Below are positions 48,001 through 55,611 of a stretch of 64,000 nt of DNA, one piece after another (within the stretch, counting starts at the first letter, position 1; every line of letters starts with the position of its first letter). The notes below the pieces were generated by a model. That model was not told where the DNA came from and searched no databases. It worked only from the letters and a program-made list of their open reading frames with translations. The stretch comes from Neorhizobium sp. NCHU2750 (GTDB lineage Bacteria > Pseudomonadota > Alphaproteobacteria > Rhizobiales > Rhizobiaceae). Location of the stretch: assembly GCF_003597675.1 (NCBI RefSeq), contig NZ_CP030827.1, positions 1,736,001 through 1,800,000 on the forward strand. Reading direction: 5' to 3'. A program made the translations under genes and the position numbers.

Positions 48001-51000
48001 CGCGTTCCAGGTCGCTCGTGCGCGCACCCAGGGTATCGGCAAGGCTTGCGCCGGCAGTGTCGACCAGCGAGCTGACATTGCCGATCTCGTTGCGGATCCG
48101 GTCTTCCAGACCGCCGAAGGTGACTTCGATGCGGTTGCCGGCATTGTCGAGCGCGGTCGACACGCCACCCACGGTCTTCTCGACGCGCGAGGTGAAGGCG
48201 TCGGTCGACTGGCTGATGTCGCGGGCTGCATCGCCAAGCTGGCCGGCAATCGTGCCGACATTGTCGCGAAGCCGCGTTTCGAGCATTTCGCCGGCAGTGT
48301 CGATCGTTGTGCGCAACGCTTCCTGCTGCCCTTCGAGCGACATTTCCAGCATGCTGGCGCTGGTTGCAATCGTCGTGCCGATCGTCGTTGCCTGATCCAT
48401 CAGCAGGTTGTCGATCTGCTCGCGGGCATCCGACAGCGTGCCGGAAATCGTGGCAGCCCGTTCGTCGAGCGTGCTGCGCAGCTGCTCATGGCCACTGTCG
48501 AGTGCCTGAGACATGTCGCGATTTGCCTGGCTGAGCACGTCCGCCATCCGCAGATGTGCGGAACCGACGACGTCGCCAAGCTGTTCGCCGCTCGCCGAAA
48601 GCGCATCGGAAATCTGGCCGGCCGCGGTCGACAGCGTGCCGGAAATCCGTTCGTGGCCGGAGGTCAGCGATGAGGAGATGCGGTCGTGGCCACTGCCCAG
48701 AGCAGACGTGATCTGCTCATGTGCGCTGGTCAGCGAGGCGTCAAGCTGCTCGTGTCCGGCGGCCAGCGAAGCACCGATCTGCTCGTGGCTGGTGGCGAGC
48801 GAGGCGTCCATGCGCTGCAGGCCGCCGCTCATCGTGGCGTCGAAGCGTTCGGTACCCTCGGAAAGCGCGGTCTCGATCCGGCCGGCGGCACCGCCAACGG
48901 TCTGTTCGAGGCGATCGCTGCCATTGCGCAGCAGGTCGGCCAGTTCGGACGTGCGGCTCTCGAGCGAGATATCGAGATTGAGCTGGTTGTCGGCAAATGC
49001 CTCGCGAATGGCATCGGCACGCTTTGCGAATGCCTCTTCCAGGCGCGTGTCGGCATTGGCGACGGCGCTTTCCAGGTTGGTCGTATGGTCGGCGAGCGCC
49101 GAGCTGAGGCGGTCCTCGTGCAGCGCCAGCGAAGTGCTGATTTCCATCGACTTGTCGTCGAGGATTTCAGACAGCCTGTCGCGATTGGTGGACAGGGCAT
49201 TGTCGAAGGCCGAAGCGCGCTTGTCCATCTCGTCGGTCAGGCGCGTTTCGCTCTGAGACAAGGCGCGCGAAATCTCTTCGCTCTTCTGGTCGAGGATCGA
49301 GGCGAGGCGGTCCGGCGTCTCGGCCATCAGCGACTGCAGCGCGCCGGCCTTCTCGTCGACGGCACCGGCAAAGCGCTCGTGGCTTTCCGTCACCGAGGTG
49401 ATGATCGCCGAGGTGCGGCTTGCAATGCTGTCTTCGAAACGCTTCTGGCTATCGGCAAGGCTTGCGGAAATCTCGCCGCCACGCGCCGCCATGATCATGT
49501 CGATCTTGTTATGCGCGTCGCCGAAGGCGCCGCTGATCTCGCCGGAGCGGGCAGCGAGCGCCTCGGAGAATTCCTTGGAGCGGCCTTCGAGCATCGAATC
49601 CAGCACTTCCTGGCCGGTTCCGAGTGTCGTTGCCAGTGCCAGCTGCTGGTCGGTCAGCGCATTGCCGATGCGTTCGATGCTGGACGACAGGATGCCGTCG
49701 ATCGCTTCCGAACCACCCGCAACGGTTTCGTTGATGCGCGCAAGGCTGTCCATCAGCTTGCTGTCGAGGCTGCCGGCGCGCTGGTCGAAGGCCGAGGTGA
49801 ACTGCGACAGGCCCTCGTCGAACGTGGTCGACAGCTGGCCGATCGTGGTCGTCAGGCGCTCTTCGAAGAAGCCGGTGCGCAGATCGAGGTCCATCGCCGC
49901 ATCGTCGGCAGCCGACTGCAGGCTCTGGCGGAACGAGGCGCTCTTGTCGTCGAGCGAGCGGTTGAGTGCGGAAAGCACGCCATCGAGCGAGCCGGTGATC
50001 GACTTCTCGCTGTTCGTCAGGCCCTCGGTGATCTCCCGCGTGCGGGCAATCAGGGTTTCGTTCAGCTGGCGGGTGCGGTCGGCGAGTGCCGCATTGAGCT
50101 TTTCGGTATTGGCGTCGAGGCTCGATGCGCGGGTCTCGAAGGACGAGAGGATCGCATCGCCGCGTTCCTGCAGCGACATGCCGAGCATTTCGAGGCGGAT
50201 GTCGAACTCGGTCGACAGCGCCATCCCGGACGTGGTCAGCGTGTCGATCAGGTTTTCCGTCTTGGTGGACAGAAGCGAGGCGAGCGCTTCACCGGCCGCA
50301 TCCGATTTCTCCATCAGGGCTGCGGCGCGCGTGTCGATCATCGAGGCGAAGGCTTCGCCGGATGTGGCAAGGCGGATGGAAATCTCTTCGGTGGCGAGCG
50401 ACAGCTCTTCCTTGAGCTGGTCATGCGCACCGACCATCGACGAGCGGATGCGCTCGGCATGGCTGACGATCGCTTCACGCTCGTTGCCGAGTTCCTGCAC
50501 CAGTCCGCGTACGCGCATTTCATTGTCGCTGTAGCTGCGTTCCAGCGCATTGACTTCCGAATGAACGAGAACTTCCAGCTCGGAGGCGCGGGCGATCGTG
50601 CGCTCGATACCTTCGTTCATGGCGGAAACTTCGCGGCGCACGGCTTGGCCGACGCTCATGATGCGTTCCGACGCGATCGTCTCCGGCTCGGAAAGGCGGA
50701 GCGCAACCTCTGCCATAGAGCGGGCGGCATTCCTGAGATCCTGGGCGCGCGCCATCATGATGGCGAAGGCGAAGAAGAGCATGATCGGCACGAGAATGCC
50801 GACGGCAAGCGCCACGATGCCGGGAGCGGCAAGCACGCCGGCGACGGAGGTGATATGCCACAGCTCGCCGCCATAAATCAGCTGGCCGAGGCCGACGCCG
50901 GCGACCGCCCAAAGGACCGAGACGATCAGCGCATTGCGGATTGCACCGCGCATCGAGCCGCCGTCGAGCGCCCGCATGATCGAGGTCGTGTTCCGGCGGC

Positions 51001-51274
51001 CCGCATCATTGGCGGGCTCGAAGGCCGGCGAGCGGGGCGCGGGGTCTGCGGCAGCCGAGCGCTGCGCATCGGCCTGGGCCGGCTGGGATTGACCCTGTCG
51101 GGATTGGCTTGGCTGCTGTGGGGCAGGGCGGGATCGTGGCGTGTCGGACACTCTGGCCTCCGAGGCAGCGGAGTTTTCGCGGGGCGGGTCGTCGTTGAAG
51201 TCGATCTTCAGCGCATCTTCCAATGCCTGGAAAGCGGTCTCGTCGATCGATTCATTCGTGGTATTCTTCGCCAT
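45014..51274 (-). CDS. gpr: Giant membrane-anchored coiled-coil protein, growth pole ring (GPR/RgsE) homologue
   Basis: 2086 aa, the largest gene here. The start at 51274 (MAKNTTNESIDETAF) has GAGG nine bases upstream. Residues about 1-105 are polar and Pro/Gln-rich. Hydrophobic segments at about 113-133 and 141-172 anchor it in the inner membrane. About 190-1830 is almost uninterrupted apolipoprotein-like helix built on 11- and 22-residue repeats. About 1838-1965 is Pro/Ala/Gln-rich. A compact conserved C-terminus follows (SLNSLSVDIARAIDHDAS, DLWRRYQRGERDVFTRRLYTL). Size and layout match Agrobacterium GPR (about 2115 aa, a ring at the growing pole needed for unipolar growth) and Sinorhizobium RgsE. 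The function is transferred from those; the repeats are seen directly. Confidence 0.9.
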   Translation of the reverse strand: MAKNTTNESIDETAFQALEDALKIDFNDDPPRENSAASEARVSDTPRSRPAPQQPSQSRQGQSQPAQADAQRSAAADPAPRSPAFEPANDAGRRNTTSIMRALDGGSMRGAIRNALIVSVLWAVAGVGLGQLIYGGELWHITSVAGVLAAPGIVALAVGILVPIMLFFAFAIMMARAQDLRNAARSMAEVALRLSEPETIASERIMSVGQAVRREVSAMNEGIERTIARASELEVLVHSEVNALERSYSDNEMRVRGLVQELGNEREAIVSHAERIRSSMVGAHDQLKEELSLATEEISIRLATSGEAFASMIDTRAAALMEKSDAAGEALASLLSTKTENLIDTLTTSGMALSTEFDIRLEMLGMSLQERGDAILSSFETRASSLDANTEKLNAALADRTRQLNETLIARTREITEGLTNSEKSITGSLDGVLSALNRSLDDKSASFRQSLQSAADDAAMDLDLRTGFFEERLTTTIGQLSTTFDEGLSQFTSAFDQRAGSLDSKLMDSLARINETVAGGSEAIDGILSSSIERIGNALTDQQLALATTLGTGQEVLDSMLEGRSKEFSEALAARSGEISGAFGDAHNKIDMIMAARGGEISASLADSQKRFEDSIASRTSAIITSVTESHERFAGAVDEKAGALQSLMAETPDRLASILDQKSEEISRALSQSETRLTDEMDKRASAFDNALSTNRDRLSEILDDKSMEISTSLALHEDRLSSALADHTTNLESAVANADTRLEEAFAKRADAIREAFADNQLNLDISLESRTSELADLLRNGSDRLEQTVGGAAGRIETALSEGTERFDATMSGGLQRMDASLATSHEQIGASLAAGHEQLDASLTSAHEQITSALGSGHDRISSSLTSGHERISGTLSTAAGQISDALSASGEQLGDVVGSAHLRMADVLSQANRDMSQALDSGHEQLRSTLDERAATISGTLSDAREQIDNLLMDQATTIGTTIATSASMLEMSLEGQQEALRTTIDTAGEMLETRLRDNVGTIAGQLGDAARDISQSTDAFTSRVEKTVGGVSTALDNAGNRIEVTFGGLEDRIRNEIGNVSSLVDTAGASLADTLGARTSDLERVSNAAADRIAEAVSGSSIGIEIATSEAAERIARTIEERTGALEQSTDQAASRIARTMEERSGVLEQSTDRAAARITETLDGRTAHIEERFGTMDKALAFGLENVAKTIEGKAVGFASSLRDAVANAGQGMNEEASRSAEALARAGADFTQELSSRNGEFTRAIEDRSNEIVGRLSETQSRLAGQAATVAQAFSDAGSAIVSKVAEADKLVKQQVDAISVALGNAEKALDDRGQSIRSTLSDAASELDVALDAVDRALAARGDAIRTALDSRSRDLNSMLSSRSEELSRLLDEKAKPMMDAYAESGRTAAERMESAARQGAERLGAVSQQSAERLTAISQQGIEGLSSAAQQSAERLASAAKETSARIREENAALVDAIAARANETLAALNQRTEAAAHMVRGAEQSLLANVDGIIERLSSSNVNIATLVENAATQLAATDQKLDETASRFAHSAGSAADLVAGSSRLLENNIDRLVNISGQTLSQVGGIVGRFEDHSRVLAQASELLNAAQSNLVSTLDERQDALRSLSVGLVKRSDEIEATLKNLTALVDGAFERAEERTAHVGDKLRDGLSTSFADIGRRLGETQQRAEHTAQVMRAALLDAGDEANRTIETTLSEAEKRARDLADQMRGNISGSLSDVERLMGEASQRSDTAAQHLRETLRQSVEEAVGRFSGATDEIRRSANDIRQELDATRSELKRGAFDLPEEAKESAAAMRRAVSEQIKALQEISQLVGRSSQQMEVSEASQPRVQASAVTSGPTSPVRPQPQIAQQSAPAPVQAPAAPRNDPYAAGMLRGSLPADRPVAAPAQATVRAPQPVSPAGQATPAAQAGQGGWISDLLRGASRDETATQAPARPAAPRAAEPAPAPRTANGDNRNPRHMVESLNSLSVDIARAIDHDASVDLWRRYQRGERDVFTRRLYTLKGQQTFDDIKRKYDREPEFRTAVDRYISDFEKLLADVARTDHDRTVTQSYLTSDTGKVYTMLAHAAGRFG
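47726..47923 (-). repeat. 22-residue (66-bp) tandem repeats in gpr
   Basis: Three consecutive units: AAERIARTIEERTGALEQST.., AASRIARTMEERSGVLEQST.. and AAARITETLDGRTAHIEERF... The first two are nearly identical. The 66-bp spacing equals two hendecads. Confidence 0.85.
48465..48810 (-). repeat. Array of about ten 11-residue (33-bp) repeats in gpr
   Basis: Successive units read SLATSHEQIGA, SLAAGHEQLDA, SLTSAHEQITS, ALGSGHDRISS, SLTSGHERISG, TLSTAAGQISD, ALSASGEQLGD, VVGSAHLRMAD, VLSQANRDMSQ, ALDSGHEQLRS. This is a strict hendecad period typical of straight or slightly right-handed coiled coils. Confidence 0.9.
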
Positions 51275-51744
51275 GCGGTTACGCCTCGTTACATACACGC
51301 CCGGCATCCCGCTCGATCTGCTGCCGCCTGCAATCGAATGAGCGGGATACTCATGCCGGAGATCGTCAGCGTTTAAGCCTTCGACCGCCCATTTCAATTC
51401 AATTTCACGGCCGTTCTTTCAAATGGATGATAATGAAAGCTTACCGGCCGTCACACGTCAGCGTCAGGATGGGTCCATTGGCCGACTAAACCGTATTGTA
51501 GTGGCACATCCATGGATTTGGCACAAACGAAACGCGCCATCCTGATACCGCTGTCATGCGCTTGTTAACAGAATTTAAACCGTACTGCGGATCGAAAGTG
51601 CTGCAATTGCGGCACTTTAACGGAAATTAACCATTCGCAACGATTTGCGCCGCGCTTGTGCCGAAATTTAACGGGATAACCATGGCCGGGGGCGCACAGT
51701 CCACAGTTGAGACGTCAGTAAAGCAAGGAAAGAGGCGGATGGCA
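51275..51744. promoter_or_regulatory. Divergent intergenic region between gpr and the Hpt gene, with CtrA-like site
   Basis: About 470 bases without a real gene. On the plus strand TTAA (51617-51620) is followed after six bases by TTAACCAT (51627-51634), close to the CtrA consensus TTAA-N7-TTAACCAT but one base short in spacing. AT-rich runs around 51560-51660 mark the likely promoter zone for the Hpt gene. The gpr promoter probably lies nearer 51400. Confidence 0.45.
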
Positions 51745-52110
51745 ATGGCAGCCCGTATCGCGTTTGAAACTCCCGACAACAGCCGCACGACAAGCCCCTC
51801 CAGCGATCGCCCGATCGATCTCGTTCACCTGGCCAGACAGACGATGGGAGACAAGGCGCTCGAGACCGAGATCCTGCAGATGTTCGCCCGCCAGTCCCGC
51901 GGCCTCCTCCAGGAAATTTCCACCGCCGAGCGCGACACCGCGGTCGCATTGGCACACCGGCTCAAGGGATCGGCGAAAGCCATCGGCGCCTTCAAGGTCT
52001 CAGTCGCGGCGGAACGCCTTGAAGCGGAGCCTGAGGATGCAGGCGCGATGGCTTCGCTCCAGGCGAGCATGATCGAGGCGGAAAATTTCATCACCGGCCT
52101 TTGCCGATAA
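51745..52110 (+). CDS. Hpt (histidine phosphotransfer) domain protein
   Basis: 121 aa. A single four-helix Hpt domain with the phosphoacceptor motif LAHRLKGSAKAIGA (His71), preceded by a short disordered tail. It can relay phosphate between a hybrid kinase and a response regulator. The start at 51745 has GAGG nine bases upstream; an ATG two codons earlier is too close to it. No kinase or regulator is adjacent, so the partner is unknown. CckA, a hybrid kinase, is encoded 10 kb away, but in other alphaproteobacteria its phosphotransferase is ChpT, which this is not. Confidence 0.85.
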   Translation: MAARIAFETPDNSRTTSPSSDRPIDLVHLARQTMGDKALETEILQMFARQSRGLLQEISTAERDTAVALAHRLKGSAKAIGAFKVSVAAERLEAEPEDAGAMASLQASMIEAENFITGLCR

Positions 52111-52256
52111 AGCGACAGTGCGGCAAGATTTGCCGCACTGCATTCGCCTCAGGCGCCGCCAGCAAAGCCGGCGTCGCCCGCGCGATTGACTGGACCGGCG
52201 TTTTGGTGGCAGACACGATCTCTTGAGAACATGTCGCCAACCCCGGATTTCCCAAC

Positions 52257-52577
52257 ATGACGAAATTGACCATCGTAGCCTTCGACGGAACTCGCTTCGA
52301 AATCGACGCGGATAACGGCTCGACGGTGATGGAGAATGCCGTGCGCAATTCCGTTCCCGGTATCGATGCCGAATGCGGCGGCGCCTGTGCCTGTGCCACC
52401 TGTCATGTCTATGTCGACGAGGACTGGAGCGACAAGGTCGGGCCGCCGGCAGCCATGGAAGAGGACATGCTCGACTTCGCTTTCGACGTGCGCCCCAATT
52501 CCAGGCTTTCCTGTCAGATCAAGATGAAGGCCGATTTCGACGGCCTCGTCGTCAACGTCCCCGAGCGTCAGGCCTGA
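52257..52577 (+). CDS. [2Fe-2S] ferredoxin, adrenodoxin/FdVI type
   Basis: 106-aa electron carrier. Cluster ligands fit C40-x5-C46-x2-C49 and C86 in CGGACACATC and RLSCQIKM, the adrenodoxin-type spacing, with an additional Cys44. The acidic stretch [21 protein letters not shown] is the partner-binding helix region of this class. It is likely used in Fe-S assembly or with a P450/ferredoxin reductase, but no partner is nearby. The gene has no strong Shine-Dalgarno sequence. Confidence 0.93.
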   Translation: MTKLTIVAFDGTRFEIDADNGSTVMENAVRNSVPGIDAECGGACACATCHVYVDEDWSDKVGPPAAMEEDMLDFAFDVRPNSRLSCQIKMKADFDGLVVNVPERQA

Positions 52578-52621
52578 TCGAAGCTGACCGCTCCGAACCC
52601 GATACCTGTCTGCGCTACATC

Positions 52622-52656
52622 GAAAAAAGCCTCGCTCCGCCAAGGCGAGCGAGGCT
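52622..52656 (-). terminator. Strong minus-strand intrinsic terminator with no coding gene just upstream of it
   Basis: Stem agcctcgctc / gagcgaggct (52628-52637 and 52647-52656). On the minus strand it is followed by TTTTTT (52623-52628). The nearest minus-strand gene ends at 53016, 360 bases away, so it probably ends a separate non-coding transcript. Confidence 0.8.
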
Positions 52657-52780
52657 AGGTGGGCGCAAGGCGGGCAGGCGAGGGAGGAACACCTGCGGCC
52701 TTACAACGCGCCGGGGGGAACTCTCTGAACAAAATTTCCGGGCGGTTTTGCGCGCCCGCATTCGGGACCGGCGGAGTTTG
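52622..52780 (-). ncRNA. Candidate small RNA ending at the orphan terminator
   Basis: The minus strand of this interval has no protein-coding frame but ends with a textbook terminator. Before the hairpin it contains a pyrimidine-rich, anti-ribosome-binding-site-like run (ttcctccctcgcctgcccgc), a feature of trans-acting sRNAs of the rhizobial alpha-r families. The 5' end is not determined. It could alternatively be a long 3' UTR of the DUF922 gene. Confidence 0.4.
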
Positions 52781-52839
52781 ACAACTCGACGCCGATTGCA
52801 ATTCATGCCTGCCGCCCTCGCAAATCATCTAAGGGCCGG

Positions 52840-52863
52840 TGACTCACGACACTCCGTGAATCA
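52840..52863. promoter_or_regulatory. Inverted repeat, possible operator
   Basis: tgactcacg (52840-52848) and cgtgaatca (52855-52863) are inverted with a 6-base spacer and one mismatch. This is the size of a dimeric regulator site. Just upstream (on the minus strand) of the candidate small RNA. Confidence 0.3.
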
Positions 52864-53015
52864 TTTAATAATGCATGGCTAATATTTACGCGAGTGCACG
52901 CTATCCGGCTATCGCGACAAATTACCCGTTATTCACAATTATCGACGCAAGCCTGGCGCAAGCTTGGCCGAACGGCGCAGGCCATCGTGAAATCCGTCGA
53001 AAATATGGAGATCGT

Positions 53016-53636
53016 TCAGTTTTGGCGCTGATCGATGCGGTACTGGAGCAGGCGCGTCATGCGGGCGTCGAAATTGGCGGCCTCTATCCGGTCGAATTCC
53101 TGCTGCGCCTTGTCGTGTGAGGAAAGCACGCTGTGGGTCGTGTCGTTGACCAAGGCCTCCACCTCGTCGCAGGTCCGGCGCGACGGCAGGTCGAGCAATT
53201 GCTTCTCCAGCATGCGGGCATGGTTGCGGGCGATTTCCGCATGCCGCTCTTCATGCCGCTTGATATCGGCCGAAAGCGTCGCCCAGATGAAGCGCAGGTC
53301 CTTCTCGGCTCTGCCGTTGCTTGTCCATCGCGGCAGGATGATATGAGTGCGCAGTGTCACCTTGACCGCGCCGATCGAGCAGCGCCCACCTTTTTCCACA
53401 TAGGTAACATCACCGCCGAACTTGATTTCGGTCGCACCCGGATGACGATGACCCGTCGTCATCGTCGTTGGTCCATGGCGTTCCAGTGCCTTGTCCAGTT
53501 CTTCCGCTGTGCTGCCGCCGATGCGAAAGTAGGAATAGGTCTTCGTGATGACGGGTTCGGCCTGCGCCGGGGCCCCATTCACGCAGAGCAGGAAAGCGGC
53601 ACCGAGAAGCCGGTGGACTCTGCGCAGCAAAAACAT
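53016..53636 (-). CDS. Exported DUF922 protein, predicted zinc protease
   Basis: 206 aa. Signal peptide at about 1-26 (LLGAAFLLCVNGAPAQA). The DUF922 domain follows, with YSYFRIGGSTAEELDKAL near the N-terminus and HEERH (128-132), an HExxH zinc-binding motif, in the helix DIKRHEERHAEIARNHA. Two cysteines (GGRCSIGA and RRTCDEV) may pair. The family is annotated as predicted secreted Zn-dependent proteases, but activity has not been shown to my knowledge. The start at 53636 is chosen to begin the signal peptide; 14 upstream codons are in frame. Divergent from folP. Confidence 0.82.
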   Translation of the reverse strand: MFLLRRVHRLLGAAFLLCVNGAPAQAEPVITKTYSYFRIGGSTAEELDKALERHGPTTMTTGHRHPGATEIKFGGDVTYVEKGGRCSIGAVKVTLRTHIILPRWTSNGRAEKDLRFIWATLSADIKRHEERHAEIARNHARMLEKQLLDLPSRRTCDEVEALVNDTTHSVLSSHDKAQQEFDRIEAANFDARMTRLLQYRIDQRQN

Positions 53637-53742
53637 TCTCTGGCCTGATACGTTGATGTTACGGTGAGCTTGGGGCATAGCCTGCGCAAGTGCAACACGA
53701 AGGCATGAAAAATTGCGTTACTTTCAAAAAGATGGGAGGCCT

Positions 53743-54615
53743 GTGACATCGCCGCGCAACAGCGAATGGCGCCTTGCCCACGGACGCAGCCTCTCTCTCG
53801 AGCCGGGCGGCCACATCATGGCGATCGTCAACGTCACACCCGACAGCTTTTCCGATGGCGGGCGCTTCGTCGATGTCGCCCAGGCCGTCGCCCATGGCCA
53901 GGACTGTCTGGCGCAGGGCGCGACCATTCTCGATATCGGCGGTGAATCGACCAGGCCCGGCGCTGAGCCGGTCAGTGCTGCGCAGGAACAGGATCGTATC
54001 CTGCCGGTGATCGAGGCGCTGGCGAAGGAAGGCGATGCGCTGATATCCGTCGATACCTACCGGGCCGACACGGCAAGGCTTGCAATTGCCGCCGGCGCCC
54101 ACATCGTCAACGATGTCTACGGCCTCAGATATGACGCGGCGATGGCCGATGTCGTTTCTGAAAGCGGCGCCGGGCTCTGCATCATGTATACCGCGCGCGA
54201 CCGCGACGATCATCGCGCAGATATCATCGAGGACGAAATCATGTTTTTCGGCCGATCGCTCGACATGGCGAGGACGGCAGGCGTCAGTGACGAGGCGATC
54301 GTACTCGACCCCGGCTTCGGCTTTGTCCGCGATCGCCAACAGGATGCCGAGCTGATGGTGCGCTGCGGCGAGCTGGAACGACTGGGCTTTCCGCTGCTCG
54401 TCGGCACGTCGCGCAAGCGGTTTCTCGGCGCCATCACCGGGCGTGAAGTGCCCGCAGAGCGGGATTCGGCAACGGCAGCCACCACGGCCATGTTGCGGCT
54501 CGCAGGGGCCTCCATTTTTCGCGTCCACAACGTGGCCGCCAATCTCGACGCGCTGCGCATGGCCAATGCCGTGCTGGAAGCCGCTCGGGCGACTGAAACG
54601 ACAAGGGAAAGCTGA
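53743..54615 (+). CDS. folP: Dihydropteroate synthase
   Basis: Condenses p-aminobenzoate with dihydropterin pyrophosphate in folate synthesis and is the sulfonamide target. 290 aa from the GTG at 53743. Signatures are MAIVNVTPDSFSDGG (about 26-40), ILDIGGESTRPGA (about 67-79), VNDVYGL, ILDPGFGF-like VLDPGFGFV and the terminal SRKRFLG / RVHNV. Start uncertain: a GGGAGG lies only three bases before this GTG, while a TTG at 53713 would add ten residues. First gene of folP-folB-folK; its stop overlaps the folB start by one base. Confidence 0.94.
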   Translation: MTSPRNSEWRLAHGRSLSLEPGGHIMAIVNVTPDSFSDGGRFVDVAQAVAHGQDCLAQGATILDIGGESTRPGAEPVSAAQEQDRILPVIEALAKEGDALISVDTYRADTARLAIAAGAHIVNDVYGLRYDAAMADVVSESGAGLCIMYTARDRDDHRADIIEDEIMFFGRSLDMARTAGVSDEAIVLDPGFGFVRDRQQDAELMVRCGELERLGFPLLVGTSRKRFLGAITGREVPAERDSATAATTAMLRLAGASIFRVHNVAANLDALRMANAVLEAARATETTRES

Positions 54616-54980
54616 TGGCGAGCTACCAGATCACATTGAAGAACTGCGGCTTCTACGCCCGGCACGGCGTGTTCGAGCAGGAGGCGGCGCTCGGCCAGCG
54701 GTTTTTCGTCGATGTCGTCATGGATGTCGAGGCGGGCGACGCACTCGTGTCCGACGATGTCGAGCAGACGGTGCATTACGGACTGGCCTATGAGCTGGTC
54801 GAAAAGATCGTCACCGGCAGCCGCCGGAACCTGATCGAGGCGCTGGCAAACGACATCGCCACCGGGCTGACGAAATGGTCACCATTGATCCGGCGCGTCG
54901 AGGTGGCAATCCGCAAGCCGAGCGTTCCGATCGCCGGCATTCTCGATCATGTGGAGGTTCGTGTTGAACACCGGGCTTGA
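54615..54980 (+). CDS. folB: Dihydroneopterin aldolase
   Basis: Cleaves dihydroneopterin to hydroxymethyldihydropterin and glycolaldehyde. 121 aa. Hallmarks are LKNCGFYARHGVFEQEAALGQRF (residues about 8-30, with the Gly-Val-Phe-Glu motif and catalytic Glu), the VHYGLAYELV stretch with the conserved Tyr, and a C-terminal Lys in AIRKPSVPI. Overlaps folP by one base (TGATG) and folK by 17 bases, a tightly coupled operon. Confidence 0.96.
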   Translation: MASYQITLKNCGFYARHGVFEQEAALGQRFFVDVVMDVEAGDALVSDDVEQTVHYGLAYELVEKIVTGSRRNLIEALANDIATGLTKWSPLIRRVEVAIRKPSVPIAGILDHVEVRVEHRA

Positions 54981-55503
54981 TCATCCGCGGGAAATCGCAT
55001 CGCTGGGCCTCGGCGGCAATATCGGCGACCCGGCGCAGGCCATGGCGCGGGCGCTGCAGGCGCTCGATGCCCGCAAGGACTGCCGTGTCATCACCGTTTC
55101 AAGGCTCTATCTGACGCCGCCCTGGGGAAAGACCGACCAGGCGGATTTCTTCAACTGTTGCGCCCTGATCGAGACGGAACTTCATCCGGAAGATCTGCTT
55201 GATCTCTGCCTTGCGCTGGAGCGGGAAATGAAGCGGGTGCGCATCGAGCGATGGGGGCCACGTACGCTTGATATCGACATTCTCACCTATGGCGATATCG
55301 AGCAGAAGACGCAGGCGCTTGAACTGCCGCATCCGCGCATGACCGAACGTGCTTTTGTCATGCTGCCGCTGGCCGATATCGCGCCGCATCTTATGATCAA
55401 CGGGCGCATGGCGCAGAGCTGGGCGGGAAGTCTGAATTCGACCGGAATGCGGATCGCCAAGCCCGACGGCCTCTGGTGGCGCCAGGTCGCAACTGCTGGC
55501 TGA
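54964..55503 (+). CDS. folK: 2-amino-4-hydroxy-6-hydroxymethyldihydropteridine pyrophosphokinase
   Basis: Transfers pyrophosphate from ATP to hydroxymethyldihydropterin, the step before FolP. About 179 aa. HPPK signatures are SLGLGGNIGDP near the N-terminus, FFNCCALIETEL, and RIERWGPRTLDIDILTYG (about 93-110), with the metal-binding Asp pair in LDIDIL and HPRMTERAFVMLPLADI. The start is ambiguous among ATG 54949, GTG 54961 and TTG 54964. I chose the TTG because GGAGG (54953-54957) is then six bases away; all give the same core. Last gene of the folate operon. Confidence 0.94.
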   Translation: MNTGLDHPREIASLGLGGNIGDPAQAMARALQALDARKDCRVITVSRLYLTPPWGKTDQADFFNCCALIETELHPEDLLDLCLALEREMKRVRIERWGPRTLDIDILTYGDIEQKTQALELPHPRMTERAFVMLPLADIAPHLMINGRMAQSWAGSLNSTGMRIAKPDGLWWRQVATAG

Positions 55504-55526
55504 TTCCGTTCTGCCGAAAACAAAAA

Positions 55527-55558
55527 ATCCGTTCGCAGGCAGTCCCATGCGAACGGAT
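55527..55558. terminator. Bidirectional intrinsic terminator
   Basis: Perfect 11-bp stem atccgttcgca / tgcgaacggat with a 10-base loop. On the minus strand it is followed by a T run. Lies between folK and the convergent secreted hypothetical gene. Confidence 0.85.
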
Positions 55559-55611
55559 CTTCAAGACGATTATGAACAGCGGAAGGGATGGATAGGCGCG
55601 GCGGCCCAGCC

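Noticed and set aside
45825..51376. Several long plus-strand frames opposite the giant coiled-coil gene (for example 46514-48673 and 48686-51376).
   Set aside because: They are antisense shadows of a repetitive high-GC gene. Their Arg/Gly/Asp-rich translations have no domains, and the minus-strand frame has clear codon bias, start and terminator.
52875..53120. An 81-codon plus-strand ORF downstream of the palindromic site.
   Set aside because: Its second half lies on the antisense of the well-supported DUF922 gene, it has no ribosome site and no recognisable domain.
53705..53746. A 13-codon ORF (MKNCVTFKKMGGL) whose TGA overlaps the folP GTG, like a leader peptide.
   Set aside because: The ribosome-site-like GAAGG is only one base from its ATG, its codons have no regulatory bias, and folP is not known for leader-peptide control. 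Chance is the simpler explanation.
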